Origin: WVWW01 sp041568335
GTDB taxonomy: Bacteria > Acidobacteriota > Polarisedimenticolia > Polarisedimenticolales > Polarisedimenticolaceae
Assembly: GCA_041568335.1 (NCBI GenBank)
Contig: JBFFZZ010000113.1
Location: 1 to 9,329, forward strand
Direction of reading: 5' to 3'
Length of the DNA: 9,329 nucleotides
In this document: in pieces, positions 1-9,329 of the stretch
How positions within the stretch are numbered: position 1 is the first letter of the stretch
Layout of the letters: every line of letters starts with the position of its first letter
Notes under the pieces: generated by a model
Database searches by the model: none
The model's input: only the letters and a program-made list of their open reading frames with translations
What the model was told of the DNA's origin: nothing
Position numbers and translations under genes: made by a program

Positions 1-3000
1 ACCCTGCCGTCGGCGCGCACGATCGATTGCCGCCCCACCGCGCCGGGCTTCCCCCCGGCCATCCCGAAGGGAGCTTCCTTGCGGTGTTGCGCAAGCAAAG
101 ACAACGAGGCGGTTTCGAGGAACGTCAGCTCGCGCACCAGGCCGTCGCCGCCCGAGTGGAGCCCGGCGCCACCGGATCCGCGGCGCAGGCCGAAACGCTC
201 GAGCCGCACCGGGTAGCGGCTCTCGAGCAGCTCCGGATCGGTGATGCGCGTGTTGGTCATGTGCGTGTGAACACCCGAGGCGCCGTCGGCTCGCGCGGTG
301 GCGCCCGCGCCACCGCCGATCGTCTCATAGTAACCGTAGCCGGCGTTGCCGAAAATGAGGTTGTTCATCGTGCCCTGGCTGCAGGCGGCGAGCCGCAACG
401 CGCGGACCAACGTGTCGACGATGCGCTGGCTGGTCTCGACATTGCCACCGACGACGGCGGGGCAGGCCCGTGGATCGGCATCGAAGCCGGGATCCAGGAT
501 CCCCGCAGGGATGCGCAGCGTGATCGCGTCGAGCAGCCCCTCGTTCAGCGGCAGCGGGCGGTCGAGCAGCAACCGCAGCACGTAGATCACCGCGCTCTGC
601 ACGATGGCCGGTGTCGCGTTGAGGTTTCCGGGATGGATGGGGCCCGAGCCGTCGAAATCGATCGTCGCGGTAGCGTCCGAGATCTCGATGCGAACGGCGA
701 TCGGCGTCCCGTCATCGAGCCGCTCGACCGCCCGGTAGACGCCGTCGGGCATGTCGCGCAACCGCTCGCGCAGCAGCTCGCGGGAGAGCCCCGCCAGCTT
801 CGCCATGTACTCGAGCACCGTCGCGTTCGAGTAGGCGCGGCACAACGCGCGCAACCCCTGGCGACCGGCGTGGTTGGCGGCCACCGCCGCACGCAGGTCC
901 GCCAGGTTGTCCTCGATCGATCGCGAGGGGTAGGGGCCCGAGCCCAGCAGCTCACGCAGACGATCCCATTGCGGCTCGCCGGCGCGCACCACGCGAACCG
1001 GGGGTAGCACGACCCCCTCCTCGGCAAGGCACGTCGCATCGGGGGGCATCGAGCCCGGACGGCTGCCGCCGATCTCCGCATGATGCGCCCGGTTGGCGAC
1101 GAAGCCGAGCAACGGTCCACCGTCGTCGCGCTCGAAGACGGGCGTCACGACCGTGATATCGGGCAGATGCGATCCGCCGAAGGCCGGGTGGTTCGTCAAC
1201 ACCACGTCCCCCGGCTCCCAGTCGACTGTCTCTCCGAGCTTGCGGACACACAGGCCGAGCGCCCCGAGATGGACCGGGATGTGCGGCGCGTTGACGACGA
1301 GCCGTCCGTCGGGGTCGAGCAGCGCGCAGGAGAAGTCGAGCCGCTCCTTGACGTTCGTCGACACGGACGTGCGCTCGAGCCGTTCGCCCATCTCACGAAC
1401 GATCGAGGTGAAGCGTTGGGTGAACAGCTCGAGGCGGACCGCCTCGGGATGCTCGGTACCGTCGCCCGGCCGTTCCGACGAACCGTCGTCGCGAAGCAGC
1501 AACCCCTCGCCGGTCGCTTCGAGCGACCAGCCCGGTGGGACCACGGTGGCGCTGTGCGATTCGACGATCAGCGCCGGTCCGTGCAGCGCCGCCCCGGCCG
1601 GCAGGGCATCGCGTTCGAAGACCGGGGTGTCGTGGTCCGCGCCATCGAAGCGGACCGATCGACGGTCCGCGGGAGCTCCGGGATCGGCCCGCGAAGGTTC
1701 TTCGAGAACGTCGACCGGCGGGGCGATCGACGACGCCACGACACGGATCGACTCGAGCTCGATCGTACGTTTCTCGGGCCGGTGGCCGTACAGCCGGCGG
1801 TAGCGCTCGACGAACGCATCCGCGAGAGAAACGTTCGCCCGCCAGTCGACCTCGAGCGTCGATTCCTGTCCGGACCAGCGCAGGTGCGCGATGCGGCGAC
1901 GCACCTCGATCCCGTCCCGCTCCACACCGGCGGTCTCGACCTCGGCGACGGCGCGTTCGGTCAACGCGGTGAAGCGTTCGGCGAGACCGGCTTCGGCTCC
2001 CCCCAGCGGTTCGAGGACCTGCTCCTCGGCGAACCGCTCGATGACGGCATGCCCCAGACCGTAGGCGCTCAGCAGGGCCGCATCGCGCGGCACGAGCACC
2101 CGGCCGACGCCGAGCAGACGCGCGATCGACGCGGCATGCTGGCCACCCGCGCCACCGAACGAAACCAGCGTGTACTCGCTCGGATCGTAGCCGCGGCGCA
2201 CCGAAATGCGTCGGATCGCATCGGCCATCGTCTCGTCCGCGACCGCGATCAACCCCTCCGCCACCGCGACGGGATCGGGACGCTCGCCGCCGCGCGCCGC
2301 GACCTCGTCGCAGAGCTCGTCGAGCCGATCGCGAGCGGCATCGGGCCGGATCGGGATCCCGAAGCGTCCCGGATCGAGCCGGCCCAGCAGCAGGTTGAGA
2401 TCGGTCAGACAGAGCGGCCCACCCGCGCCATAACAGGCGGGGCCGGGATCCGCGCCGCCGCTCCGCGGGCCGACACGCAGTCGTTCACCGTCGAGCCAGC
2501 AGATCGAGCCGCCCCCCGCGGCGACCGACTCGATCCCCAGCGCGGGCGCCGCGAGCGAGACGTCGCCGGGGCCGTGTTCGTAAACGTACTCGTACTCGCC
2601 GTCGAAGCGCGCCACATCGGTGCTCGTCCCGCCCATGTCGAACCCGAGGAGCCTGGTGTGGCCGTGGACCACGCCGGTCCGCGCCGCGCCCACGACCCCG
2701 CCGGCAGGACCCGAGAGCAGCGCGTCCTTCGCGCGGTAGCCGTCGACGTCGCTCAGCCCGCCGGCGCTGGTCATCACGAGGAGTCGCATCGTCGCGCCAC
2801 CGGCAGCGGACACGCGAGACAGGTAGCCTCGAACCAGCGGACCGAGGTAGGCATCGACGACCGCCGTCTCGAGCCGGGGCAACAGCTTGATCCGCGGGGC
2901 GAGCTCCGCCGAAAGGGAAACGTGCACGAAACCGATCTGCCGCAGACGATCGGCCAGCGTCCGCTCGTGCGCCGGATTCCGGAAGGCGTGCATGAAGGCG

Positions 3001-3688
3001 ATCGCGGCGCTCCGGACCCCGCGGTCCAGCAACACCCGCGCCTCCTGCTCGGCCGCATCGAGGTCCAGCGGACGGAGCACGCGGCCGTCGGCATCGAGAC
3101 GCTCGTCCACGCCGACCACCTCGTCGTACAACGGGGGTGCCTTCGAGATGTCCAGGGCAAACAGATCCGGCCGTTGCTGGTTTCCGATACGCGGTAGGTC
3201 CTCGAACCCACGCGTGACGAACAACGCCGTTGCGCCGCCGGTCCTTTCGAGCAACGCGTTGGTCGCCAGCGTCGTCGCGAGACGCATCTCGCACGGCGGC
3301 AACGCGCGATCGGCCGGTGTGCCGGTCAGCAACCGCGCCGCCAGCAGCGGAGCTTCTTCCCCGGTGACGAGCTCGAACGTGGCGCCGTCCTCGATCGCGA
3401 ACGGCCCGTCGAGCGTCAGGGTCCCGCGTTCGACGTCGTAGCGTTTCACACGGGCCGCCGGTGCGTGCTTTCCGATCGGCCGGATCGTCAGACCGGCGAG
3501 CGCATCGCCGGTGACCTCCCAGCGTTGCTCGATCTCGAGACGACGGCCGTCGACCCGGCGCACGACGCTGCCGCGAAGGGCGCCGCTGCTGAGGATCTTG
3601 ACACGGTGGAGCGAGCCGTCCGGCGCGACGGCGAGCCCGTCGGTGAAGGTCCCGCCGGTATCGACCCAGACCTTCCAGCGCGCACGCG

Positions 3689-3692
<4 letters not shown>
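1..3692 (-). CDS. oplAH: ATP-dependent 5-oxoprolinase, fused HyuA-HyuB (C-terminus cut by window edge)
   Basis: Predicted cytosolic enzyme that opens 5-oxoproline (pyroglutamate) to glutamate using ATP. The frame is open for 1230 codons from 3692 to the left edge. HyuA half: phosphate motif DTGGTFTD at residues 11-18, the RLATTLATNALLE block near 137-149, SGPAGGVVGA at 327-336, DMGGTSTD at 352-359 and FGGAGGQH at 512-519. The HyuB half begins near residue 750 (EAVRLELF) and contains LTNHPAFGGSHLPD near 832-845, HPGNLN at 1020-1025, MNN at 1109 and MTNTRITDPELLESRYPV at 1145-1162. These blocks match, as I remember it, mammalian OPLAH (about 1288 residues) nearly word for word, which favours oxoprolinase over hydantoinase or acetone carboxylase. 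About 40 residues should lie beyond the edge. Start: there is no in-frame ATG, GTG or TTG before DTGGTFTD for at least about 55 codons upstream. The CTG at 3690-3692, overlapping the dehydrogenase stop as CTGA, is the best candidate. The first standard start, GTG at residue 44, would delete the ATP-binding motif. Confidence 0.9.
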
Positions 3693-5113
<1,421 letters not shown>

Positions 5114-5120
5114 GGTCACA

Positions 5121-5124
5121 CCTC
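5121..5124 (-). promoter_or_regulatory. Ribosome binding site of glutamate dehydrogenase
   Basis: GAGG on the minus strand, 7 nt before ATG at 5113. This spacing decides between that ATG and the in-frame GTG at 5119, which would leave only about 1 nt. Confidence 0.7.
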
Positions 5125-5125
5125 A

Positions 5126-5138
5126 CCCCGGATCGGGG
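5126..5138 (-). other. Small GC hairpin in the gdh leader
   Basis: CCCCG (5126-5130) and CGGGG (5134-5138) form a perfect 5-bp inverted repeat around a 3-nt loop. In the gdh mRNA it would fold directly upstream of the GAGG ribosome site, separated by a single base. It could tune translation start, but such short GC pairs also occur by chance in GC-rich DNA. There is no U-run, so it is not a terminator. Confidence 0.3.
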
Positions 5139-5175
5139 GGACAGTTCTTTGCTCGCGGGTCTCGTGCCGCGGCGA

Positions 5176-5205
5176 ATTCTAGTCGGGGCCCGAGCGTGCT
5201 GTCAA
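5176..5205 (-). promoter_or_regulatory. Sigma70-like promoter for gdh-oplAH
   Basis: On the minus strand, TTGACA (5205-5200) is a perfect -35 box. An 18-bp spacer and TAGAAT (5181-5176), five of six matches to TATAAT, follow. The predicted start near 5169 would give a leader of about 55 nt before ATG at 5113. It is the only near-consensus pair seen in this intergenic region and stands out against the GC-rich background. Confidence 0.65.
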
Positions 5206-5227
5206 AGGAGCCGCGGCGGGATAAGAT
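5199..5227 (+). promoter_or_regulatory. Possible promoter for the CDGSH-peptidase unit
   Basis: CTGTCA (5199-5204, four of six matches to TTGACA), 17 bp, then TAAGAT (5222-5227, four of six to TATAAT) on the plus strand. Transcription would start near 5234, just before the ribosome site of the CDGSH gene. The -35 element lies on the same bases as the -35 of the divergent gdh promoter. The match is modest, so this is tentative. Confidence 0.35.
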
Positions 5228-5237
5228 GAAGGGATAA

Positions 5238-5245
5238 GGGAGGAG
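5238..5245 (+). promoter_or_regulatory. Ribosome binding site of the CDGSH gene
   Basis: GGGAGGAG lies just before ATG at 5250, with the GGAGG core 6 nt from the start. It is one of the strongest ribosome sites in the window and supports this start and good translation of the small protein. Confidence 0.75.
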
Positions 5246-5249
5246 TCCG

Positions 5250-5489
5250 ATGTCCGATCCGATCGTCGCCGGCACGCGGCCGGAAGTGCTCGAGCTCGAA
5301 CCGGGTCGCACCTATTGGTGGTGCCGTTGCGGGCGTTCGAAAGACCAGCCCTGGTGCGACGGGTCGCACGAGGGAACGGGTATCGAGCCGCTCGAGTTCA
5401 CCGTGGACAAGGCCAAGAACTACGCACTCTGCACGTGCAAGAAAACCGGCGGGTCCCCGTTCTGTGACGGCACGCACTCCAGTCTCTGA
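5250..5489 (+). CDS. Tandem CDGSH iron-sulfur protein
   Basis: Small soluble protein of 79 residues with two complete CDGSH motifs. Motif one has Cys25, Cys27, Cys36 and His40 (CRCGRSKDQPWCDGSH); motif two has Cys61, Cys63, Cys72 and His76 (CTCKKTGGSPFCDGTH). In this family each motif's three cysteines and one histidine hold a [2Fe-2S] cluster, so the protein should carry two clusters in one chain, like mitochondrial Miner2/CISD3, rather than dimerising like mitoNEET. No membrane anchor or export signal is visible. The family is linked to redox sensing and iron-sulfur or electron transfer, but the specific role in bacteria is mostly unknown. Its start is set by a strong ribosome site. The next gene begins inside its last 26 bases, so the two are probably translated together. 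No functional link to the peptidase is evident. Confidence 0.93.
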   Translation: MSDPIVAGTRPEVLELEPGRTYWWCRCGRSKDQPWCDGSHEGTGIEPLEFTVDKAKNYALCTCKKTGGSPFCDGTHSSL

Positions 5490-8400
5490 TTCGCGGAGCG
5501 CCTTGCTTCCGCTCGTCGCCGCGGTCGCCGCCCTGTCGATCGTTCCCGGGCCGTCCGCGAGCATCGAGCAAGCCACCGCTCTTTACGACGAGCTCCGGCT
5601 GACCGAGCTCGACCCCGCTCGCGCGGTCGTTCTCGAAGAGACCGACATCCCGTTCGGCTCCGGCCTGTTGCGCGTGCGCGATGGCGTCCTGGTGCCCACG
5701 CGACCGGTCCGGGGACGCACCGTCGAGTGGGTGTTCGTCGGCCAGGCGCGCTTCCGGTTCGACCCGCCCGACGAGATCGAGGCCGACCAGCTCGAGCTGT
5801 TCTCGGGTCAACGTGAGCTCGACGTCAGCCTCGAGGCCGCCGTGATGGTGCGTGCCGACGACGAGCCGGTGAGCGCCCTGCTCGACCACCACGAACCCGC
5901 GTACCTCGGTGCACCGATGCTCGAACGGATCGAGTCGGTCCACCGCGATTGGCTGCTGGGCGCCGAGCGCTCCGCCAACGGGATCCGCGGCGGCGTGTTC
6001 AACGCGCTGATCGGCGATCGCGCGTACGCAGACTATTTCGCGATCTGGTGTCGCAGTTTCGAGGTCGGGGACTTCATCTACGAGTTCGACCCCGAGGATA
6101 CGGAGCCCCACACGCTGGCGCATTTCAGCCCGTTGGAGATCCGCGGATGGGACCGCCTGCGTCTGGAGCGCCATCTCAAGCACCAGCAAAAGCGCGGCCG
6201 CTGGCTGGACACGCGCATCCAGGACATCGGCGACTGGGACATCTGGTTGTCCGGTCCGTGGGATCCGGACGGGCGGCTCGGGGAGGCCTCGCCCGGATTC
6301 GAGGCGCAACACTACGAGCTGGACGTCCGGATCGCGCGCAACGAGACGACGATCCACGGCCGCGCCACGCTGGACATCGTGTCCAACGAAACGGGCCGCC
6401 GCGTCATCCCGCTGGAGCTGTTCCGCGATCTTCGGGCCGAGACCGTCAGGAACGAGACGGGCGAATCGTTGTTCTTCTTCCGCTCCGGCGGCGATCTGAT
6501 GGTCGTGCTCCCCGAACCGTCCACCGTCGGGCAGAAGCTCCGGCTCGAGATCGTTTACGGCGGGAAGGCGCTGCGCTGGGTCGATCGCAAGGTGTTCGAC
6601 CTGGAGGATACCGCGAACTGGTACCCGCACTGCGGCACGACCGATCGCGCGACCTACGACGTGACCCTGCGCTGGCCGCGCGGGCTCGAGCTACTGGCCT
6701 CGGGGCGAATCGTGGACTCGGGCCGCGACGGCCGCACGCGCTGGCAACGCCGCGTGCTCGATGAGCCGGCAATCGCCTTTTCATTTGTGCTGGGCCGGTT
6801 CGAGGTCGAGCATGCCCGGGCGGGGCATGTCGCCCTCGAAGTCGCGTTCAACCGTTCGGGGCCCCACCGGCTGACCGAGGGCGTGCGTCGCGAGATGATC
6901 GCGGCGATCCGCCGTTCGCTGGTGTACTTCGAAGAGACGTTCGGCCCCTACCCGCTCGACTACCTCACGGTCGTCACGTTGCCGCGCCGCTACTCGCAGA
7001 GCTTCCTCGGTTTCATCACGCTGGCGGATTCGATCTTGCCCCCGAACGTGCCGCCCGGAGGTGCGCAGATGAACTTCTACCGCGCCACGACCGTCGCGCA
7101 CGAGGTTGCCCATCAATGGTGGGGCAACCTGATCGGCTGGTCGAGCTACCGCGACCAGTGGCTTTCCGAAGCGATGGCCAACTACTCCGCGCTGCAGTTC
7201 TGGGCCGACACCGAGGAAGGGGGCGCCGCGTTCTTCGCGGAGCTGTCGGCGGGTTGGCGCCAGACGCTCAACCAGACGACACCGGTCGGTCGGACCGTCG
7301 AGTCGTTGGGCCCGATCGTGCTGGGGGTGCGTTTGAACTCGACGCTGGCCGACAACGGCTACCGCGCGATCGTCTACCGCAAGGGCGCCGTCGTGCTGGC
7401 GATGCTCGCGCGCATCGTCGGGCAGCGTCCCTTCAACGAGATGATGCGATCGCTCGCGGAGGTCGCGTCCAACCGCGTGGTCAGCACCGCGACCTTCCTC
7501 AGCGCGCTGGAGCACATGTCGGGCCTTGACCTGGGCGGCTTCGCGCGCCGTTACATCTACGGGACGGGCATCCCCGAGGTCTATTACGACTACACGATCG
7601 ACGGCGATCCCGACAACGGCTGGACGATCGAAGGGGAGGCGCGTCTGGCGCCCAGCGCGACCTACGAGCAGGCCGTGCGCATCCACGGCGAACGCCACTG
7701 GGACGTGGTGCGCGCGATCCGCAAGAAGGACGACCCGGCGGGAACCGCGCTGGTCGTCCCATACCGCATCGTCCTCGACGACGGCCACGAAGACGACGAC
7801 TCGCCACGGCGCCGGCGTGCGGAACGGGGCAACCTGTTGCTCGAGGGACCGGGCGACCGTTTCACGCTCGAGACGAGCAAGCGGCCGCTGGGTCTGGCGC
7901 TCGATCCGAGCGGCGAGATTCTCGCCGGTTTCTACTCTGCCCGGACCCATCCAAAGAGAGTCGCCGTCCTGCAGGCGGAGGGCTTGCTCATCGACGGCGA
8001 CGTTCGGGGCGCCGAGGCGGGTTTTCGCCGGTCCCTCAACGCGGCCGCCGGGACACCGGACAAGGCCGCATTCAGGCTCGCCTGGCTGCGCCCGAGCCCG
8101 AACCAGCAGAGACGTGACGATGCGTTGACCCATCTGCGCCTCGCACGGATAGCCCTCGACCGGGGCGAGGAGTCCGGCGCACGCGCCGAGATCGCCGCCG
8201 CCGTCGAGATCCTCGGTCCCGATAGTCACGCGCTACGGATCGAGATCGCGGCGCTGGAGGGCCGGATCGATCTACGCAACGGGAACTACGAGGCCGCTTT
8301 CAAACGGTCGAAGAAGGCGCTGCGTCTGTTTTCACCACGCCGGCAGCAACGCTACTGGCGATTGCGCGGCTGGCAGGCGCAGGTGGGCTCCGATTGGCCG

Positions 8401-8565
8401 GCCACGACCGACGTGCTGGCGATCCTGGCCGTCGCGGCGTTCGAGACGGGTCACAACGAGGAGCTTCGTTGGGCCCTCGAGGCCGCCGGTGACCGAGGCG
8501 TCGACCTGTCGGTTCTCCGGCCCCTGGCCAACGCCAGGTTGAAAAACGCGGTGACGCACCGCTAG
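5464..8565 (+). CDS. Large exported M1-like (gluzincin) metallopeptidase with extra N- and C-terminal regions
   Basis: 1033 residues. N-terminus: Arg4 and Arg11, then a hydrophobic stretch at about 14-27 ending in PGPSAS, which looks like a signal peptide, so an extracytoplasmic location is likely. Residues about 30-260 form a region I do not recognise. The M1 fold starts near 283 (HYELDVRI), with NWYPH at 385-389 and GPYP at 494-497. The zinc site is HEVAH (546-550) with WLSEAMANY giving Glu569 at the family's HExxH-x18-E spacing. The likely catalytic tyrosine is Tyr638 in VYRKG. The GxMEN exopeptidase motif expected near 510-514 reads YSQSF, so its glutamate is absent and substrate choice may differ from true aminopeptidases. 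A beta-rich segment (about 710-830) is followed by an all-helical, TPR-like tail (about 833-1005). Start: GTG at 5464 overlaps the CDGSH gene by 26 nt and gives a charged signal n-region. TTG at 5503, with GGAG 4 nt upstream, is the alternative but leaves no positive charge before the hydrophobic core. Confidence 0.85.
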   Translation: MTARTPVSDSRSALLPLVAAVAALSIVPGPSASIEQATALYDELRLTELDPARAVVLEETDIPFGSGLLRVRDGVLVPTRPVRGRTVEWVFVGQARFRFDPPDEIEADQLELFSGQRELDVSLEAAVMVRADDEPVSALLDHHEPAYLGAPMLERIESVHRDWLLGAERSANGIRGGVFNALIGDRAYADYFAIWCRSFEVGDFIYEFDPEDTEPHTLAHFSPLEIRGWDRLRLERHLKHQQKRGRWLDTRIQDIGDWDIWLSGPWDPDGRLGEASPGFEAQHYELDVRIARNETTIHGRATLDIVSNETGRRVIPLELFRDLRAETVRNETGESLFFFRSGGDLMVVLPEPSTVGQKLRLEIVYGGKALRWVDRKVFDLEDTANWYPHCGTTDRATYDVTLRWPRGLELLASGRIVDSGRDGRTRWQRRVLDEPAIAFSFVLGRFEVEHARAGHVALEVAFNRSGPHRLTEGVRREMIAAIRRSLVYFEETFGPYPLDYLTVVTLPRRYSQSFLGFITLADSILPPNVPPGGAQMNFYRATTVAHEVAHQWWGNLIGWSSYRDQWLSEAMANYSALQFWADTEEGGAAFFAELSAGWRQTLNQTTPVGRTVESLGPIVLGVRLNSTLADNGYRAIVYRKGAVVLAMLARIVGQRPFNEMMRSLAEVASNRVVSTATFLSALEHMSGLDLGGFARRYIYGTGIPEVYYDYTIDGDPDNGWTIEGEARLAPSATYEQAVRIHGERHWDVVRAIRKKDDPAGTALVVPYRIVLDDGHEDDDSPRRRRAERGNLLLEGPGDRFTLETSKRPLGLALDPSGEILAGFYSARTHPKRVAVLQAEGLLIDGDVRGAEAGFRRSLNAAAGTPDKAAFRLAWLRPSPNQQRRDDALTHLRLARIALDRGEESGARAEIAAAVEILGPDSHALRIEIAALEGRIDLRNGNYEAAFKRSKKALRLFSPRRQQRYWRLRGWQAQVGSDWPATTDVLAILAVAAFETGHNEELRWALEAAGDRGVDLSVLRPLANARLKNAVTHR

Positions 8566-8596
8566 AGCCAAGCGCTGCTAAACTGACCCCCTTCAT

Positions 8597-8601
8597 AAAG
8601 G
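8597..8601 (+). promoter_or_regulatory. Ribosome binding site of transketolase
   Basis: AAAGG lies 7 nt before ATG at 8609, a normal spacing, within the 43-bp gap after the peptidase stop. The gap has no hairpin with U-run. The TGCTAAACT at 8576-8584 could be a weak extended -10, but it has no -35 at a usable distance. Confidence 0.5.
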
Positions 8602-8608
8602 CGACACG

Positions 8609-9329
8609 ATGTCCACACCCATCAACGCAGACCTGATTCGTCTGGCCACCCGGACCGTCCAGTTCCTCGCCGTCGATGCCGTGCAGAAGGCGAACTCGGG
8701 CCACCCCGGCATGCCGATGGGCACCGCGCGACTCGGCTTCACGTTGTGGAGTCGGTATCTGCGCTACGACCCGACCGAGCCCGCCTGGGCCGATCGCGAT
8801 CGCTTCGTGCTCTCCGCCGGCCACGGTTGCATGTTGCTCTACTCGCTGCTGCACCTGTCGGGCTACGATCTGTCGCTCGACGACCTGAAACAGTTCCGAC
8901 AGTGGGGCAGCAAGACGCCCGGACACCCCGAGTTCGGTCACACCGTCGGGGTCGAGGCCACGACGGGCCCGCTCGGGCAGGGGGTCGGCAACGCGGTCGG
9001 GATGGCGCTGGCGGCGCGCATGCTCGCCGCGCGTTTCAACGAACAGGGCGACTTCGATCCGGTGACCCATCGCGTGTTCGTGATCGCCAGCGACGGCGAC
9101 GTCATGGAAGGCGTCTCGGGCGAAGCTTCCTCGCTCGCCGGACACCTCGGGCTGGGAAACCTCGTCGTGCTCTACGACGACAACCGCATCACGATCGAGG
9201 GCGAGACATCGCTGGCCTTTTCCGAGGACGTCTGCAAGCGCTACGAGGCTTACGGTTGGCATACGCAACGGGTCGACGCCTACGACGACGAGGCGGTGTG
9301 CGCCGCGATCGACGCCGCGCTGGCCGACG
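8609..9329 (+). CDS. tkt: Transketolase, N-terminal part (cut by window edge)
   Basis: Cytosolic thiamine-diphosphate enzyme of the pentose phosphate (or Calvin) pathway that moves two-carbon ketol units between sugar phosphates. The first 240 residues, the N-terminal ThDP pyrophosphate-binding domain, are in the window; a full enzyme has about 660-680. Visible motifs: SGHPGMPMG (30-38, His32), SAGHG (69-73, His72), GPLGQG (120-125) and DGDVMEG (162-168) with metal-binding Asp162, followed by YDDNRITIEG (189-198) with Asn192. The block at 162-192 corresponds to the classic GDG-to-N metal/ThDP motif. It is a full-length-type transketolase rather than the split archaeal form or DXS, since the N-terminus fits TktA/B style enzymes. 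ATG at 8609 has a suitable ribosome site. It may be co-transcribed with the peptidase gene because no terminator separates them. Confidence 0.96.
   Translation, partial: MSTPINADLIRLATRTVQFLAVDAVQKANSGHPGMPMGTARLGFTLWSRYLRYDPTEPAWADRDRFVLSAGHGCMLLYSLLHLSGYDLSLDDLKQFRQWGSKTPGHPEFGHTVGVEATTGPLGQGVGNAVGMALAARMLAARFNEQGDFDPVTHRVFVIASDGDVMEGVSGEASSLAGHLGLGNLVVLYDDNRITIEGETSLAFSEDVCKRYEAYGWHTQRVDAYDDEAVCAAIDAALAD

Noticed and set aside
1080..3197. 705-codon open frame on the plus strand opposite the oxoprolinase
   Set aside because: Its product is a low-complexity R/D/G/E-rich string with no motif, while the opposite strand encodes a motif-rich enzyme. In GC-rich genes stops are rare in antisense frames.
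5126..5138. Terminator between the divergent genes
   Set aside because: The 5-bp hairpin has no U-run on either strand and lies in the gdh leader, where no gene ends.
5398..8229. Minus-strand frames of 410 and 482 codons opposite the peptidase
   Set aside because: Compositional shadows with no motif; the plus strand has the zinc site and the M1 signatures.
8539..8584. Transketolase promoter using TTGAAA (8539-8544) and TAAACT (8579-8584)
   Set aside because: The spacer is 34 bp, about twice the usable length; only a weak extended -10 remains.
8300..9268. 322-codon minus-strand frame across the peptidase-transketolase junction
   Set aside because: It spans two real genes and their gap, antisense, with no conserved features.

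Overview
The window is ordinary-looking, densely coded, GC-rich bacterial chromosome. It holds no RNA gene, mobile element, CRISPR array or repeat family that I can see. The gene set (cytosolic glutamate metabolism, a small CDGSH iron-sulfur protein, a very large exported M1-type metallopeptidase, transketolase) and the export-like N-terminus of the peptidase suggest a Gram-negative bacterium with a GC-rich genome. I cannot fix the phylum from sequence alone. Acidobacteriota, Myxococcota or a related deep lineage would fit.

Layout: two transcription units diverge from a 136-bp intergenic region at 5114-5249. Leftward (minus strand) lie an animal-type glutamate dehydrogenase (3689-5113) and a fused HyuA-HyuB ATP-dependent 5-oxoprolinase. 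The oxoprolinase runs from about 3692 off the left edge and lacks only its last few dozen residues. The two genes overlap at CTGA (oxoprolinase CTG inside the dehydrogenase TGA), and together they would take 5-oxoproline to glutamate and on to 2-oxoglutarate plus ammonium. A strong sigma70-like promoter (TTGACA, 18 bp, TAGAAT) sits upstream of the dehydrogenase.

Rightward (plus strand) lie a tandem-CDGSH protein (5250-5489), a 1033-residue M1-like metallopeptidase that starts inside the CDGSH gene (5464-8565), and, after 43 bp, the first 240 codons of transketolase, which runs off the right edge. The close packing and lack of a terminator suggest co-transcription, but no shared pathway is evident.

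The most interesting points are: the pairing of two enzymes that each closely resemble their animal counterparts in a tightly coupled glutamate/5-oxoproline operon; the missing canonical start codon of the oxoprolinase, with a CCCC run just before the dehydrogenase stop; an antenna-like insertion in the bacterial dehydrogenase; and an M1 peptidase that keeps the zinc site but has lost the GxMEN motif and carries extra N- and C-terminal regions. I found no clearly new multi-gene system.
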